Below, piece by piece: positions 1 to 7,961 of a DNA stretch of 33,655 nt. The notes beneath the pieces are model-generated. The model searched no databases. It had not been told where the DNA came from and saw only the letters and a program-made list of their open reading frames with translations. Origin of the DNA: Woeseiaceae bacterium (GTDB lineage: Bacteria; Pseudomonadota; Gammaproteobacteria; Steroidobacterales; Woeseiaceae); contig JASJBG010000050.1 in NCBI GenBank assembly GCA_030066625.1, positions 1 through 33,655 of the forward strand, written 5' to 3'. A program made the translations under genes and the position numbers. The stretch's first letter is position 1. Each line of letters opens with the position of its first letter.

Positions 1-576
1 GACATCTACAAGACCGACGCCAAGGTCAAGGAGTTGATACCGGACGACCCGCATCTGCATGACTGGCTCGACGGCGCCCGCGAGTCGATCCATTTCCAGG
101 GTCTCCCGGCTCGCATCTGCTGGGTGGGTCTCGGCCAGCGCCACCGACTCGGGTTGGCGTTCAACGAGATGGTGCGAAGCGGCGAACTCGAGGCCCCGGT
201 CGTCATCGGCCGTGACCATCTCGACAGCGGCTCCGTGGCGAGCCCGAACCGGGAAACCGAGGCAATGCGGGACGGTTCCGACGCGGTTTCCGACTGGCCG
301 ATCCTGAACGCGTTGCTCAACACCGCGAGCGGCGCGACCTGGGTGTCGTTCCACCATGGCGGCGGCGTCGGCATGGGTTACTCGCAGCACGCCGGCCTCG
401 TCATTGTCTGCGACGGCAGCGAGGCGGCGGACCGTCGCATCGAACGCGTACTGTGGAACGATCCGGGCACCGGCGTCATGCGGCATGCCGACGCCGGCTA
501 CGAGGAAGCGATCGACTGCGCCCGCGAGCAGGGCCTCCGGCTACCGATGCTGGATACGGGCGGGAGCGGCCAGTGA
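1..576 (+). CDS. hutU: Urocanate hydratase, C-terminal part (5' end outside window)
   Basis: This enzyme converts urocanate to imidazolone propionate, the second step of histidine degradation, in the cytoplasm with a tightly bound NAD+. The frame is open from base 1, and 191 codons remain of a protein normally about 550 residues long. The glycine-rich stretch [16 protein letters not shown], near residue 117 of the visible part, is typical of the urocanase C-terminal domain, as is the preceding [12 protein letters not shown] segment. The TGA stop at 574-576 overlaps the GTG start of hutH, so the two are probably translationally coupled. The gene is cut by the window edge, with no sign of damage in the visible part. 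Confidence 0.96.
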   Translation, partial: DIYKTDAKVKELIPDDPHLHDWLDGARESIHFQGLPARICWVGLGQRHRLGLAFNEMVRSGELEAPVVIGRDHLDSGSVASPNRETEAMRDGSDAVSDWPILNALLNTASGATWVSFHHGGGVGMGYSQHAGLVIVCDGSEAADRRIERVLWNDPGTGVMRHADAGYEEAIDCAREQGLRLPMLDTGGSGQ

Positions 577-2102
577 CACTGACGATCGACAACCAGCTGA
601 TCTCGCTTGCCGAGCTGCGCAAGGCCTGGCTCGCGCCGGTGGAAATAGCCATCGGTGGCGACGCCCGTCATCGGATCGCGGAATCCTGCGAGTACATCAA
701 CGAGATCGTCTCAGAGGGCCGTGAGGTCTACGGCGTCAACACGGGCTTCGGCAAGCTGGCTAACGTGCACATTGCGGATGAGGAGCTTGTCCATCTGCAG
801 GAAAACCTCGTGCGCTCTCACGCGGTCGGCGTTGGCGAGGATCTCGACGACGCGATCGTGAGGCTGGTCATGATCATGAAAGTCATCGCGCTGGCCGAGG
901 GCTTTTCCGGCGTGCGGCCGGAGCTCGTCGACATGCTCTGCCAGCTGATCAACCATGAGATCTACCCGCGCATACCGTCGCAGGGCTCGGTCGGCGCCTC
1001 CGGCGACCTCGCGCCACTCGCTCACCTGGCCGGTGCCCTTATCGGCACCGGCGAGGTACGTATGAACGGCACGCTGATGCCTGCGCACGTTGCCCTCGAG
1101 GAGGCTGGACTGGCACCGCTGACGCTCGCGCCCAAGGAGGGCCTCGCACTCATCAACGGGACCCAGGTCTCGACGGCGCTCGCACTGGCGGCCGTATTTC
1201 GCTGTGAAAACCTGCTGTCGGCCGCGCTGGTGGCTGGCGCGATGTCGGTCGATGCCACCAAGGGCAGCGACACGCCCTTCGACCGGCAGATCCAGAACGT
1301 ACGCGGCCACGGTGGTCAAATCGCCGTCGCCTCGGTGCTGCGCGAGCTGATGCGGGGCAGCGAGATCCGCGCTTCGCATGTCGGCTGCGATCACGTTCAG
1401 GACCCGTACTCGCTCCGCTGCCAGCCGCAGGTCATCGGCGCCTGCCTCGACGTGCTCCGCCACGTGTGCGCCGTACTCGAGACCGAAGCCAACGCCGTGA
1501 CCGACAACCCGCTTGTGTTCGCGGAGTCATCGAGCGTCATGTCGGGGGGCAATTTTCACGCCGAACCGGTTGCCTTCGCCGCCGACTACCTCGCGCTGGC
1601 GATCGCCGAGATTGGTGCCATGTCCGAGCGCCGCGTCGCACTGCTGATCGATCCGCAAATGAGTGAGCTGCCCGCGGTGCTGGTCGAGGACTCCGGTTTG
1701 AAGAGCGGCTTCATGCTGGTCCAGGTCACGGCCGCTGCGCTCGCGTCCGAGAACAAGTCACTGGCGCACCCGGCAAGCGTCGACAGCCTGCCAACCTCCT
1801 TGAACCAGGAGGACCACGTGAGCATGGCGACGTTTGCAGCACGAAGGCTGCATCCGATGCTCGACAACGTCGTCAATATCGTGGCTATCGAGCTGCTCGC
1901 CGCGACACAGGGCATCGAGTTCCATAGACCGAAACACTCGTCCATGCCGATCGAAGGGGCGGTCACCGCGGTCCGCGAAGTTTCGCCGCACTACAGCGAA
2001 GACCGCAGCCTGGCGCCGGACATTGCGCGCGTTGCCGCATTGATCGACAAGGGGGTTTTCTGCGAGCATGCCGCGTCGGTACTGCCAGCGCAGAGTTCAT
2101 GA
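573..2102 (+). CDS. hutH: Histidine ammonia-lyase
   Basis: HutH removes ammonia from L-histidine to give urocanate, the first step of the Hut pathway. The 509-residue protein has the usual family length. The Ala-Ser-Gly triad that cyclises into the MIO prosthetic group lies at residues 142-144 in the context [15 protein letters not shown]. Other family marks are [10 protein letters not shown] near the N-terminus and VTDNPLVF later. I chose the GTG at 573 because it overlaps the hutU stop (GTGA) and gives the normal N-terminus; the frame stays open further upstream but only inside hutU. The stop overlaps the start of hutG by 4 nt (ATGA). Confidence 0.97.
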   Translation: MTLTIDNQLISLAELRKAWLAPVEIAIGGDARHRIAESCEYINEIVSEGREVYGVNTGFGKLANVHIADEELVHLQENLVRSHAVGVGEDLDDAIVRLVMIMKVIALAEGFSGVRPELVDMLCQLINHEIYPRIPSQGSVGASGDLAPLAHLAGALIGTGEVRMNGTLMPAHVALEEAGLAPLTLAPKEGLALINGTQVSTALALAAVFRCENLLSAALVAGAMSVDATKGSDTPFDRQIQNVRGHGGQIAVASVLRELMRGSEIRASHVGCDHVQDPYSLRCQPQVIGACLDVLRHVCAVLETEANAVTDNPLVFAESSSVMSGGNFHAEPVAFAADYLALAIAEIGAMSERRVALLIDPQMSELPAVLVEDSGLKSGFMLVQVTAAALASENKSLAHPASVDSLPTSLNQEDHVSMATFAARRLHPMLDNVVNIVAIELLAATQGIEFHRPKHSSMPIEGAVTAVREVSPHYSEDRSLAPDIARVAALIDKGVFCEHAASVLPAQSS

Positions 2103-2908
2103 TCCCACCCGTTCCGGACCTGTTCGAATTTCACGTAGGCACGACCCCGCTACTGATCAATGTCCCGCACGATGGCCGCAGGCTGGTCGCCGACATGCGC
2201 GATCGGATGACACCGGCCGGGCTCGACCTGCCGGATACGGATTGGGACGTTGCGAAGCTGTACGCATTCGCGCGTGAGCTCGGCGCATCGATACTGGTCG
2301 CCAACTACTCCCGCTACGTCGTCGATCTGAACAGGCCCGCGGACGACGCCGACCTGTATCCGGGGCGACTGAGTACCGGGCTGTGCCCCGCCAAGTCCTT
2401 TACGGGTCATGACCTGTACATCGGCGGCGCCCAGGTCGATGTGGACGAAATCATGCTCCGGCGTGAGCGCTTCTGGCAGCCATACCACGATCGCCTCGAG
2501 GTCGTGCTGTCGTCGCTCAGGGACAGTTTCGGCTATGCGCTGCTCTGGGACGCGCACTCGATTCCCAGCATGGTCCCGCGGCTTTTCGAGGGCGTACTGC
2601 CCGTCCTGAATATCGGCAGCTTCGACGAGCAAAGTGCCGATTCACGCATTACGTCGCGTGTCGCCAGCGTGGCGGAGCAGAGCGGCTATGAACTGTCGGT
2701 CAACGGCCGCTTCAAAGGCGGCTACATCACGCGCCACTACGGCCGCCCGGACGACCGCGTTCACGCGCTGCAGCTCGAGATCGCCCAACGAGCCTACATG
2801 GACGAGGACCGGCGCCAGTACGACGACGACAAAGCGGCCACGCTCATCGCGACCGTGAGACCGATGCTCGAGACATTTCTCTCTGCGGCCGACGAGCTGT
2901 ACGCCTGA
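2099..2908 (+). CDS. hutG: N-formylglutamate deformylase (amidohydrolase)
   Basis: The 269-residue protein belongs to the N-formylglutamate amidohydrolase family, which hydrolyses N-formylglutamate to glutamate and formate. Visible family segments are INVPHDGRRL near residue 17, DTDWDVAKLY, the NYSRYVVDLNRP block and LLWDAHSIPS in the middle of the protein; the His and Asp residues there are likely metal ligands. This enzyme belongs to the five-step Hut route, in which formiminoglutamate is first deiminated by HutF. HutF and HutI are not in this window and may lie upstream. The ATG overlaps the hutH stop by 4 nt. Formate released here could in principle feed the formate dehydrogenase encoded at 7962-13671 (inference). 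Confidence 0.92.
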   Translation: MIPPVPDLFEFHVGTTPLLINVPHDGRRLVADMRDRMTPAGLDLPDTDWDVAKLYAFARELGASILVANYSRYVVDLNRPADDADLYPGRLSTGLCPAKSFTGHDLYIGGAQVDVDEIMLRRERFWQPYHDRLEVVLSSLRDSFGYALLWDAHSIPSMVPRLFEGVLPVLNIGSFDEQSADSRITSRVASVAEQSGYELSVNGRFKGGYITRHYGRPDDRVHALQLEIAQRAYMDEDRRQYDDDKAATLIATVRPMLETFLSAADELYA

Positions 2909-3027
2909 GTGGGCCCATTCATGTCCGGTTCAGGGCGCCGCTATAACCTGCACAGGCAGATTCGGCTATGATTGCCGCCTGAATCGAGGAGGCGGCTGCG
3001 CCGCCGCTTAATGCCAGGAACAACACT

Positions 3028-3573
3028 ATGAAATTGAAGCTAATTCGCTCCATCGCAGTGCTTTCGACGATGCTGTTTGCGGCATCCGCCATTGCCGCTT
3101 CGGCCGACGAGATCGATGCCGCCGTCAATAAGGCCCTTGTGACATTCCAGGAAGACATCAACGGCGCTGAAGTCTTCTTGAGCCAGTCGGCTGGCTACCT
3201 CGTGTTCCCGCGGGTCATCAAGGTCGGTGTCGGTATCGGCGGCGAGACCGGCGAAGGCGCGCTGCGCGTCGGGGACACGACCGTGGATTACTACCGGACA
3301 ACGGGTGGTTCGTTCGGCTTCCAGCTCGGCGCCCAGGCCAAGTCGATTGTCGTCGCCTTCATGACCAAGGAATCGCTCGACAAGTTCCGCAACTCGAGCG
3401 GTTGGAAAGTGGGTATCGATGGCTCGGTAGCGCTTGTCGACATCGGCGCCGGCAAGACGATCGACACCAAGAACATCAAGGACCCGGTGGTTGGCTTCGT
3501 CTTCGGCTCGAAGGGCCTGATGTACAATTTGACCCTTGAAGGATCGAAGTTCACAAAGCTCGACAAGTCCTAA
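3028..3573 (+). CDS. SYLF (YSC84/Ysc84-like) lipid-binding domain protein, exported
   Basis: The 181-residue protein starts with a clear Sec signal peptide (MKLKLIRSIAVLSTMLFAASA, hydrophobic core at residues 7-23). The mature part is one SYLF domain: the run AEVFLSQSAGYLVFPRVIKVG and the Gly-rich GGSFGFQLGAQAKSIVVAFM are typical. The domain binds phosphoinositides in eukaryotes. The bacterial members are periplasmic or outer-membrane-associated proteins of unsettled function. The upstream gap (2909-3027) holds a GGCGGC-TGC-GCCGCC hairpin at 2991-3005 without a T-run. The 3' end overlaps the next gene by 38 nt. Confidence 0.9.
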   Translation: MKLKLIRSIAVLSTMLFAASAIAASADEIDAAVNKALVTFQEDINGAEVFLSQSAGYLVFPRVIKVGVGIGGETGEGALRVGDTTVDYYRTTGGSFGFQLGAQAKSIVVAFMTKESLDKFRNSSGWKVGIDGSVALVDIGAGKTIDTKNIKDPVVGFVFGSKGLMYNLTLEGSKFTKLDKS

Positions 3574-4042
3574 GAAGCCGCCGCTCGGCTACCGCGTCGG
3601 TCGCGGCCTGCGATCTGTCGGCGAATTCGGCCGCGACAGCGTCCGCAACCCGGGCGCCCTGCCCGGCAAGGCCGAGGGCTGGTTCCGTCGCTGGGCTCGC
3701 AAGGTATGGAGCGTTCGTGGCGGCGGAATGTACGCGCTCGGCTACATCATCACCTTCGTCTGGTTCGAGATCACGACGCTCGTCGGCGAGGTCGCCGAAA
3801 GCGAAGGCGTCGGCGATTTCGTGGCGGGCCAGGCGACAGAGTTCATCTTGCGTTTCGCCTCGGACTCGATCGTTAATATGGTCAAGGCCTTTATCTGGCC
3901 GATCTATGCCATCTACTTCAATTGGCCTTACGGTGCGATTGCGCTGGGTGTCGGTTTCATGGGTTTTTCTGCGTTCCTGAAGAAACCCATCGAGCGCTGG
4001 CTGTTCGACGGGGTCGATGCGCCCGATTCGACCGAGGAGTAA
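3536..4042 (+). CDS. Small inner-membrane protein of unknown function
   Basis: I do not recognise this 168-residue protein. The N-terminal half is basic and Arg/Gly-rich (residues about 10-60). Hydrophobic stretches follow, GMYALGYIITFVWFEITTLV at about residues 62-81 and FIWPIYAIYFNWPYGAIALGVGF at about residues 120-142, so two or three membrane passes are likely, with a charged tail. The best start is TTG at 3536, inside the SYLF gene; the stretch after the SYLF stop reads as protein-like sequence in this frame. The 38-nt overlap suggests coupled expression with the SYLF gene, so both may act at the envelope. The exact start is uncertain. Confidence 0.75.
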   Translation: MKDRSSQSSTSPKKPPLGYRVGRGLRSVGEFGRDSVRNPGALPGKAEGWFRRWARKVWSVRGGGMYALGYIITFVWFEITTLVGEVAESEGVGDFVAGQATEFILRFASDSIVNMVKAFIWPIYAIYFNWPYGAIALGVGFMGFSAFLKKPIERWLFDGVDAPDSTEE

Positions 4043-4136
4043 CGCGGTCGATGGGCTTCAATCACCACTTCTGAGCTCAATTAAACATAAGCTCGTCGGC
4101 CGGCTTTACAACTCTGTTACCGCCCCAAATTGGTGC

Positions 4137-4156
4137 GTATTCAACGGCTTGAATAC
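4137..4156. promoter_or_regulatory. Perfect 8+4+8 inverted repeat, likely activator-binding site
   Basis: GTATTCAA and TTGAATAC are exact reverse complements separated by CGGC. The element sits 17 nt upstream of the sigma-54-like -24/-12 promoter, about 45-65 bp before the predicted start of transcription. It has no following T-run, so it is not a Rho-independent terminator. A binding site for a sigma-54 enhancer-binding protein of the PrsR type is a reasonable inference, although such sites usually lie further upstream. Confidence 0.55.
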
Positions 4157-4173
4157 GTTCATGATTGTAATCG

Positions 4174-4189
4174 TGGCTCGAAATTTGCA
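4174..4189 (+). promoter_or_regulatory. Sigma-54 (RpoN) -24/-12 promoter of the PEP-CTERM gene
   Basis: The sequence TGGCTCGAAATTTGCA matches the RpoN consensus TGGCACG-N4-TTGCW at all but one specified base. The invariant GG (4175-4176) and GC (4187-4188) are separated by exactly 10 nt. Transcription would start near 4200, giving a leader of about 30 nt before the ATG at 4230. I found no convincing sigma-70 promoter in the same gap. Confidence 0.7.
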
Positions 4190-4229
4190 GCTTTTCCCCT
4201 TAGCCGATTGACAGCTTTGGGGACCAAAT

Positions 4230-5015
4230 ATGACCTGCTCTCGCACTGCAACAAAATTTCGCTCCGGCGCCCTGGCGGCACTGGTGGTGGTACTTGGCGC
4301 TGCCGGCAACGCCTCGGCCGACACCGTCATCTTCGATGACATGGAACATGGCGACCCGTTCGCGAACGGTTGGTTTGCGTTCCCCGGAGACGTCGGCGGC
4401 GGCGGGCTGGGCCCGAACTCTACCGACCTGCCACCCGTGAACGGCGGTAATTTCTCGATCGAGACGGGCTGGGGTTCCGGCGGAACGCCCGGGTTCCTCG
4501 GCGGCTTCGGTCGAACCAATCCGTCCGATCTCACCGGCATGACGCACTTCAACTTCTGGATCAATCCCGACGTTGTGGATGCACAGGGGCGCCCGCAGGA
4601 CTACGTGCTGGAAATCAACCTGCAGGAAGACGACAACAACAACAACGTGTTCGACAACAACCCCTTCCAGGAAGGGCCGGACGACGAGTGGCAGTTCAAC
4701 TGTGCGGTCAATGGCAGTGATGACGCCTGCGTGAAAGTCGGTGGTGGCTGGCAGCTTATTTCAATCTCACTGGCCGACTTCTTCGACGACAACGTCGTCT
4801 TTCCGGGCGGCAACGATACGTTTGATCCGTTCGCGATTGGGGGAGACGGGCAGTTGATCAATATCGTCTTCGCCGTGGTCAGCAACTCCGGCGCTGACGT
4901 GACGTTCAGGACGGACTACTGGCACTTCACCTCCGTTCCGGAGCCTGCCAGCCTCGCGCTGCTGGGCCTCGGTCTCGCCGGCCTCGGCTTCGCCCGGCGA
5001 CGCCGCAGGCAATAG
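4230..5015 (+). CDS. PEP-CTERM sorting domain-containing exported protein
   Basis: The 261-residue protein has an N-terminal signal peptide (hydrophobic core ALAALVVVLGAAG, cleavage probably near residue 31). Its C-terminal sorting signal is textbook: VPEPASLALLGLGLAGLGFARRRRRQ has the VPEP motif, a transmembrane helix and an Arg-rich tail. Such signals are processed by an exosortase (EpsH/XrtA type), and the protein is usually secreted or surface-retained with exopolysaccharide. The mature region is acidic and Asn/Asp/Gly-rich, with two Cys residues (NCAVNGSDDAC) that could form a disulphide. It resembles a beta-sandwich binding domain, but I cannot name it. No exosortase is in this window. 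A sigma-54-type promoter precedes it and a terminator follows. Confidence 0.9.
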   Translation: MTCSRTATKFRSGALAALVVVLGAAGNASADTVIFDDMEHGDPFANGWFAFPGDVGGGGLGPNSTDLPPVNGGNFSIETGWGSGGTPGFLGGFGRTNPSDLTGMTHFNFWINPDVVDAQGRPQDYVLEINLQEDDNNNNVFDNNPFQEGPDDEWQFNCAVNGSDDACVKVGGGWQLISISLADFFDDNVVFPGGNDTFDPFAIGGDGQLINIVFAVVSNSGADVTFRTDYWHFTSVPEPASLALLGLGLAGLGFARRRRRQ

Positions 5016-5033
5016 GGTTTCCTGAATAACGCC

Positions 5034-5060
5034 AAAGCCCGGCCTCGTGTCGGGCTTTTT
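5034..5060 (+). terminator. Rho-independent terminator after the PEP-CTERM gene
   Basis: AAAGCCCG (5034-5041) pairs with CGGGCTTT (5051-5058) around a 9-nt loop, and the T-run continues to 5060. The A-rich left side may also let it act on the convergent dioxygenase gene, which ends at 5062. Confidence 0.85.
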
Positions 5061-5061
5061 A

Positions 5062-5421
5062 TTAGCGAGCGCCAGCGCCGCTCGGAGGCGCCGGCTCGAA
5101 CCCGCTGACATCGAGCGGCAGGATTTCGCCGAGCCACATTGCGTGGCGCGTGTGGTCGGCCAGGTTGTCGCCGGTATCCGGGTGTACGAGTACGTCGAGC
5201 CCGCGGCGATTTAGCATGAGCCAGGGCACGACCGCGGCGAACTTATCGCGACCGATCAGCACCTGGAACATGCCTTTCGCGTGCGGGCCGACCGGGCGGT
5301 CGTGCACGCGGCCGAGCGTAACGGCAAACCGGCGCCCCACCTCCTCGCGGAGGTGGACCGCCCGTTCGCGCTCGTCGGCATCAAAGTAGACATGCGCGTG
5401 GTACTCGCGAACCGGGTTCAT
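5062..5421 (-). CDS. DOPA 4,5-dioxygenase family protein
   Basis: The 119-residue protein carries the marks of the small DOPA 4,5-dioxygenase-like family (extradiol cleavage in fungal and plant relatives): EYHAHVYFD at residues 6-14, RPVGPHAKGMFQVLI at 42-56 and LVHPDTGDNLADHTRHAMWLG at 78-98. The conserved His residues (8, 10, 47, 80, 90, 93) are candidate iron ligands. The start ATG overlaps the stop of the upstream doxX-like gene (ATGA at 5421-5418). The frame is open further upstream, but that part would lie inside doxX. The bacterial substrate is unknown. Confidence 0.87.
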   Translation of the reverse strand: MNPVREYHAHVYFDADERERAVHLREEVGRRFAVTLGRVHDRPVGPHAKGMFQVLIGRDKFAAVVPWLMLNRRGLDVLVHPDTGDNLADHTRHAMWLGEILPLDVSGFEPAPPSGAGAR

Positions 5422-5825
5422 GCCGGGACCTGCTCCGAGGGGAAGCGAACCCGGAAAGCGCCCGGGCCGAGCAGGAACTGCACGCCGCAGGCAACCGCGA
5501 GGAACAGCGGGTATTCCCAGCCGCCGCCCTGGTTGCTGAACACCCAGCCGGCGCCGAAATGCGCCCACGTGGCGCCCAGGGAAACGATGCCCAGTACGGC
5601 AGCGGTCTCGCGGACGCGCACGCCGAGGATGAGCAGCGTGCCGCCAATGATCTCGGCAGCCATCACGGCATAGGCGGAAACGGCCGGCAGGCCAAGCGAT
5701 TCGAAAAAGCCAACCGTGCCGGGGATCGTGAAGACAAACACCTTCAGGTAGGCACTGTGCGCCAGGAAGATGATGCCGAGCGCGATGCGCAGGACGGTCG
5801 GGCCATAAGCTTCATAACGGTTCAT
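5418..5825 (-). CDS. DoxX family membrane protein
   Basis: The 135-residue protein has four hydrophobic segments (about residues 9-30, 45-68, 75-95 and 103-120) and the DoxX-type N-terminus RIALGIIFLAHSAYLKVF followed by GLPAVSAYAVMAAEIIGGTLLILG. DoxX-like proteins are small inner-membrane proteins tied in various bacteria to quinone- or thiol-linked redox chemistry. The gene is first in a two-gene operon with the dioxygenase-like gene and is divergent from a LysR regulator, which makes LysR control likely (inference). Confidence 0.88.
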   Translation of the reverse strand: MNRYEAYGPTVLRIALGIIFLAHSAYLKVFVFTIPGTVGFFESLGLPAVSAYAVMAAEIIGGTLLILGVRVRETAAVLGIVSLGATWAHFGAGWVFSNQGGGWEYPLFLAVACGVQFLLGPGAFRVRFPSEQVPA

Positions 5826-5903
5826 TTTGAGTCTCCGAAAAGTGGGTGAGTCGTTCAGCTTGTGGACCTAGAATCGCGGTTGCGCAAGCGCAAGTAAATT
5901 CCC

Positions 5904-5935
5904 AATAATCGCAATTATTATTTGCAATAATGCAA
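5904..5935. promoter_or_regulatory. Tandem inverted repeats between doxX and lysR genes (probable LysR operator)
   Basis: AATAAT-CGCA-ATTATT (5904-5919) and TTGCA-ATAA-TGCAA (5922-5935) are two adjacent perfect inverted repeats in an AT-rich patch of otherwise GC-rich DNA. The second ends 2 nt before the LysR ATG, so binding would repress lysR directly (autoregulation). LysR proteins typically bind T-N11-A dyads in such divergent gaps. Confidence 0.55.
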
Positions 5936-5937
5936 AC

Positions 5938-6828
5938 ATGAACTGGGACGACCTGAAAGTATTCCTCGCGATCGCGGAGGCGGGAACGCTCGCCGGCGCC
6001 GCCCGCTCGCTGTCGGTCAATCATTCCACGGTGTTCCGGCGGCTCAATGCGCTGGAGGAGGGGATCGGCGTGCGGCTTTTCGATCGCCTGCCGGACGGCT
6101 ATGTACTGACGCCGGCCGGCGAACGCATGCAGGCGCTTGGCAGGACGGCCGAGACGGCAATTCAGGACATCGAACGCGAACTGGCGGGGCATGATCTCGC
6201 GCCGACGGGCGTCGTGCGCCTGACGGCGGCGCCGGATATCGCCAGCACGATCATCCCGCCTGCCGTCCTGGCCTTGAGGAAAAGCCATCCGGGCATCGTC
6301 GTCGAGGTACTTGCGGGCGACAGCGACTACGACCTCAATCGTCGCGAAGCCGACATCGCATTGCGGGCGACGTCGCGTCCCCCGGAGAACCTCGTCGGAC
6401 GGCGCCTGATGGGGATCGACTGGTGTGTTTGCGGGCGCAGTCGCGATCGGCGCGCGCCCGGTACCGCAGCGGAGCTATCGGGCAGGCCAATGGTCGGCGC
6501 CGACAGCGCGCTCCTGAGGCTTGCGGCGTTCCAGTGGCTGGAGGCCGACTATCACGATTCCATTGTGGCCCGCGCGAACGACCTGACGACGATTGCCTCG
6601 CTCATCATCGCCGGGGTCGGCTATTCCGTGCTGCCGTCCAACCACCGGGAGAGCGGTCTCAAACCGTTGTTCAAGCTGCCGGGCACGAGCAGCGAAATGT
6701 GGTTGCTGACTCATCCCGACCTGCGCAACGTGCGCCGCATTCGCGCGGTGTGGGACGCGCTGGTCGAGGCGATCGGCAACGACCCGAATCAGCCGCCCAG
6801 CAGCGCGACCATCAGGAAGCCCAGGTAG
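5938..6828 (+). CDS. LysR family transcriptional regulator
   Basis: The 296-residue regulator starts with a classical LysR winged helix-turn-helix (residues about 2-60: LKVFLAIAEAGTLAGAARSL, VNHSTVFRRLNALEE). The effector-binding domain follows from about residue 90 (VRLTAAPDIASTIIPPAVLAL onwards). The start ATG has no clear Shine-Dalgarno and directly abuts a palindrome. It is transcribed away from the doxX/dioxygenase pair, the usual layout for a LysR gene and its target. Its 3' end overlaps the 3' end of the convergent DUF819 gene by 40 bp, so its last 13 residues are encoded in DNA that is also coding on the other strand. Confidence 0.93.
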   Translation: MNWDDLKVFLAIAEAGTLAGAARSLSVNHSTVFRRLNALEEGIGVRLFDRLPDGYVLTPAGERMQALGRTAETAIQDIERELAGHDLAPTGVVRLTAAPDIASTIIPPAVLALRKSHPGIVVEVLAGDSDYDLNRREADIALRATSRPPENLVGRRLMGIDWCVCGRSRDRRAPGTAAELSGRPMVGADSALLRLAAFQWLEADYHDSIVARANDLTTIASLIIAGVGYSVLPSNHRESGLKPLFKLPGTSSEMWLLTHPDLRNVRRIRAVWDALVEAIGNDPNQPPSSATIRKPR

Positions 6829-7946
6829 TTGCCGAGTACGAGACCGACGGAGCCGATCAGTATTGCCGGCAGCTCGAGGTCGCCGCGCCCGAGGCTGCGC
6901 GCCAGTGCGAGCGCGGATGTCGCGCCACCGATATTCGCCTGCGACGCGACGGACGCGGTATCGAGGTCGAATCGGAACAGGCGCGCCGCGCCGAACACGA
7001 TCGTTCCGTGCACGGCGACGAGAATGCAGACGAACACGCTGAGCACCGGTGCGAGTTCACCCATTGCGATCAAGGCGGCGACATCGCAAAGCGCGCCGAT
7101 GACGGCGAGGAACAGGTAGACCGCGAACAGGCCGAGCAGTCGGGCGCCGCGCAGCCGCTTGATCCAGCCGAACTGCGCCAGGACAAGTGCGAGTGTCGTC
7201 AGGATAAGCGTGGAAGGCACGCCGACGCCCGTCAGCGACCCTAAAGCCGCGGCACTCCACTCGGACAACGCGACGCCCGCGAGGCCGAGGCCGATAATGA
7301 TCGACATGTCGAACACGGTCGTGGTCTCGATTTCGTCGTCGACCGGCAGTTCGGCATCCTCGCTGGCGGCGGCGATGACCTTGTCGGGCCAGAACGGTGC
7401 GAGCAGCCGCGGCAGTGCCACGCAGGCGATCATCCAGACCGTGGTCATCGCGTTGTCGACCGCCGCTGCGCCGGCGTACAGGGCCGGGTTTTCGATCACG
7501 TCATACTCGATGGCGATGGCGTTGAAGTTGACGCTGCCGCCGATGTAGGTGCCCGTGAACATGCCGGCGAGCGCTGCGTGCAGTTCGCCGAATGCGGCCT
7601 CTCCGCCGACGACCCAGTGGCCCGCGAATACGCCGAGCGCCGTGCCGAGCGCGCCGACCAAAAACAGCAGCAACGTCGGCGTGCCGACGCGCAGCACGCT
7701 CTTCAAGTCGACGAGCAGCAGCAGCCAGAAGATGCCAAGCGGCGCGACGTAGCCGAAGATCGTGCGGTACACCGGCGTGTCGGCACCGTAGGGCGGGATG
7801 ATGCCAACATTCGTGGCAATCGCGGTCAGCAGTATGACGAGCAGCGCGGCGCCGAGATGCCTGAGCCACGTGCTGCGAGCCAGCCACTCGGATACGGCGA
7901 TGAGGCCGACCAGGACGGCCAGGATGGAGACTGTGTCGGTCAGCAC
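6789..7946 (-). CDS. DUF819 family integral membrane protein (putative transporter)
   Basis: The 385-residue protein has about ten hydrophobic segments and fits the DUF819 family: IPPYGADTPVYRTIFGYVAPLGIFWLLLLVDLK near residues 50-82, FTGTYIGGSVNFNAIA and NIGGATSALALA. The family has the internal-repeat look of ion-coupled carriers, but no substrate is established. The start codon is GTG at 7946 with no good ribosome-binding site. It begins 15 nt after the fdsA stop on the same strand and so is probably the last gene of the formate dehydrogenase operon. A role in moving formate or a related anion is an inference only. Confidence 0.85.
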   Translation of the reverse strand: MLTDTVSILAVLVGLIAVSEWLARSTWLRHLGAALLVILLTAIATNVGIIPPYGADTPVYRTIFGYVAPLGIFWLLLLVDLKSVLRVGTPTLLLFLVGALGTALGVFAGHWVVGGEAAFGELHAALAGMFTGTYIGGSVNFNAIAIEYDVIENPALYAGAAAVDNAMTTVWMIACVALPRLLAPFWPDKVIAAASEDAELPVDDEIETTTVFDMSIIIGLGLAGVALSEWSAAALGSLTGVGVPSTLILTTLALVLAQFGWIKRLRGARLLGLFAVYLFLAVIGALCDVAALIAMGELAPVLSVFVCILVAVHGTIVFGAARLFRFDLDTASVASQANIGGATSALALARSLGRGDLELPAILIGSVGLVLGNYLGFLMVALLGG

Positions 7947-7961
7947 GCGTAAACGATGAGA

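Noticed and set aside
2991-3005. GGCGGC-TGC-GCCGCC hairpin after hutG as a terminator
   Set aside because: No T-run follows, and it sits in the leader of the SYLF gene; its role is unclear.
4137-4156. Inverted repeat as terminator of the preceding gene
   Set aside because: There is no T-run after it and it lies about 95 nt past the stop codon, close to the promoter of the next gene.
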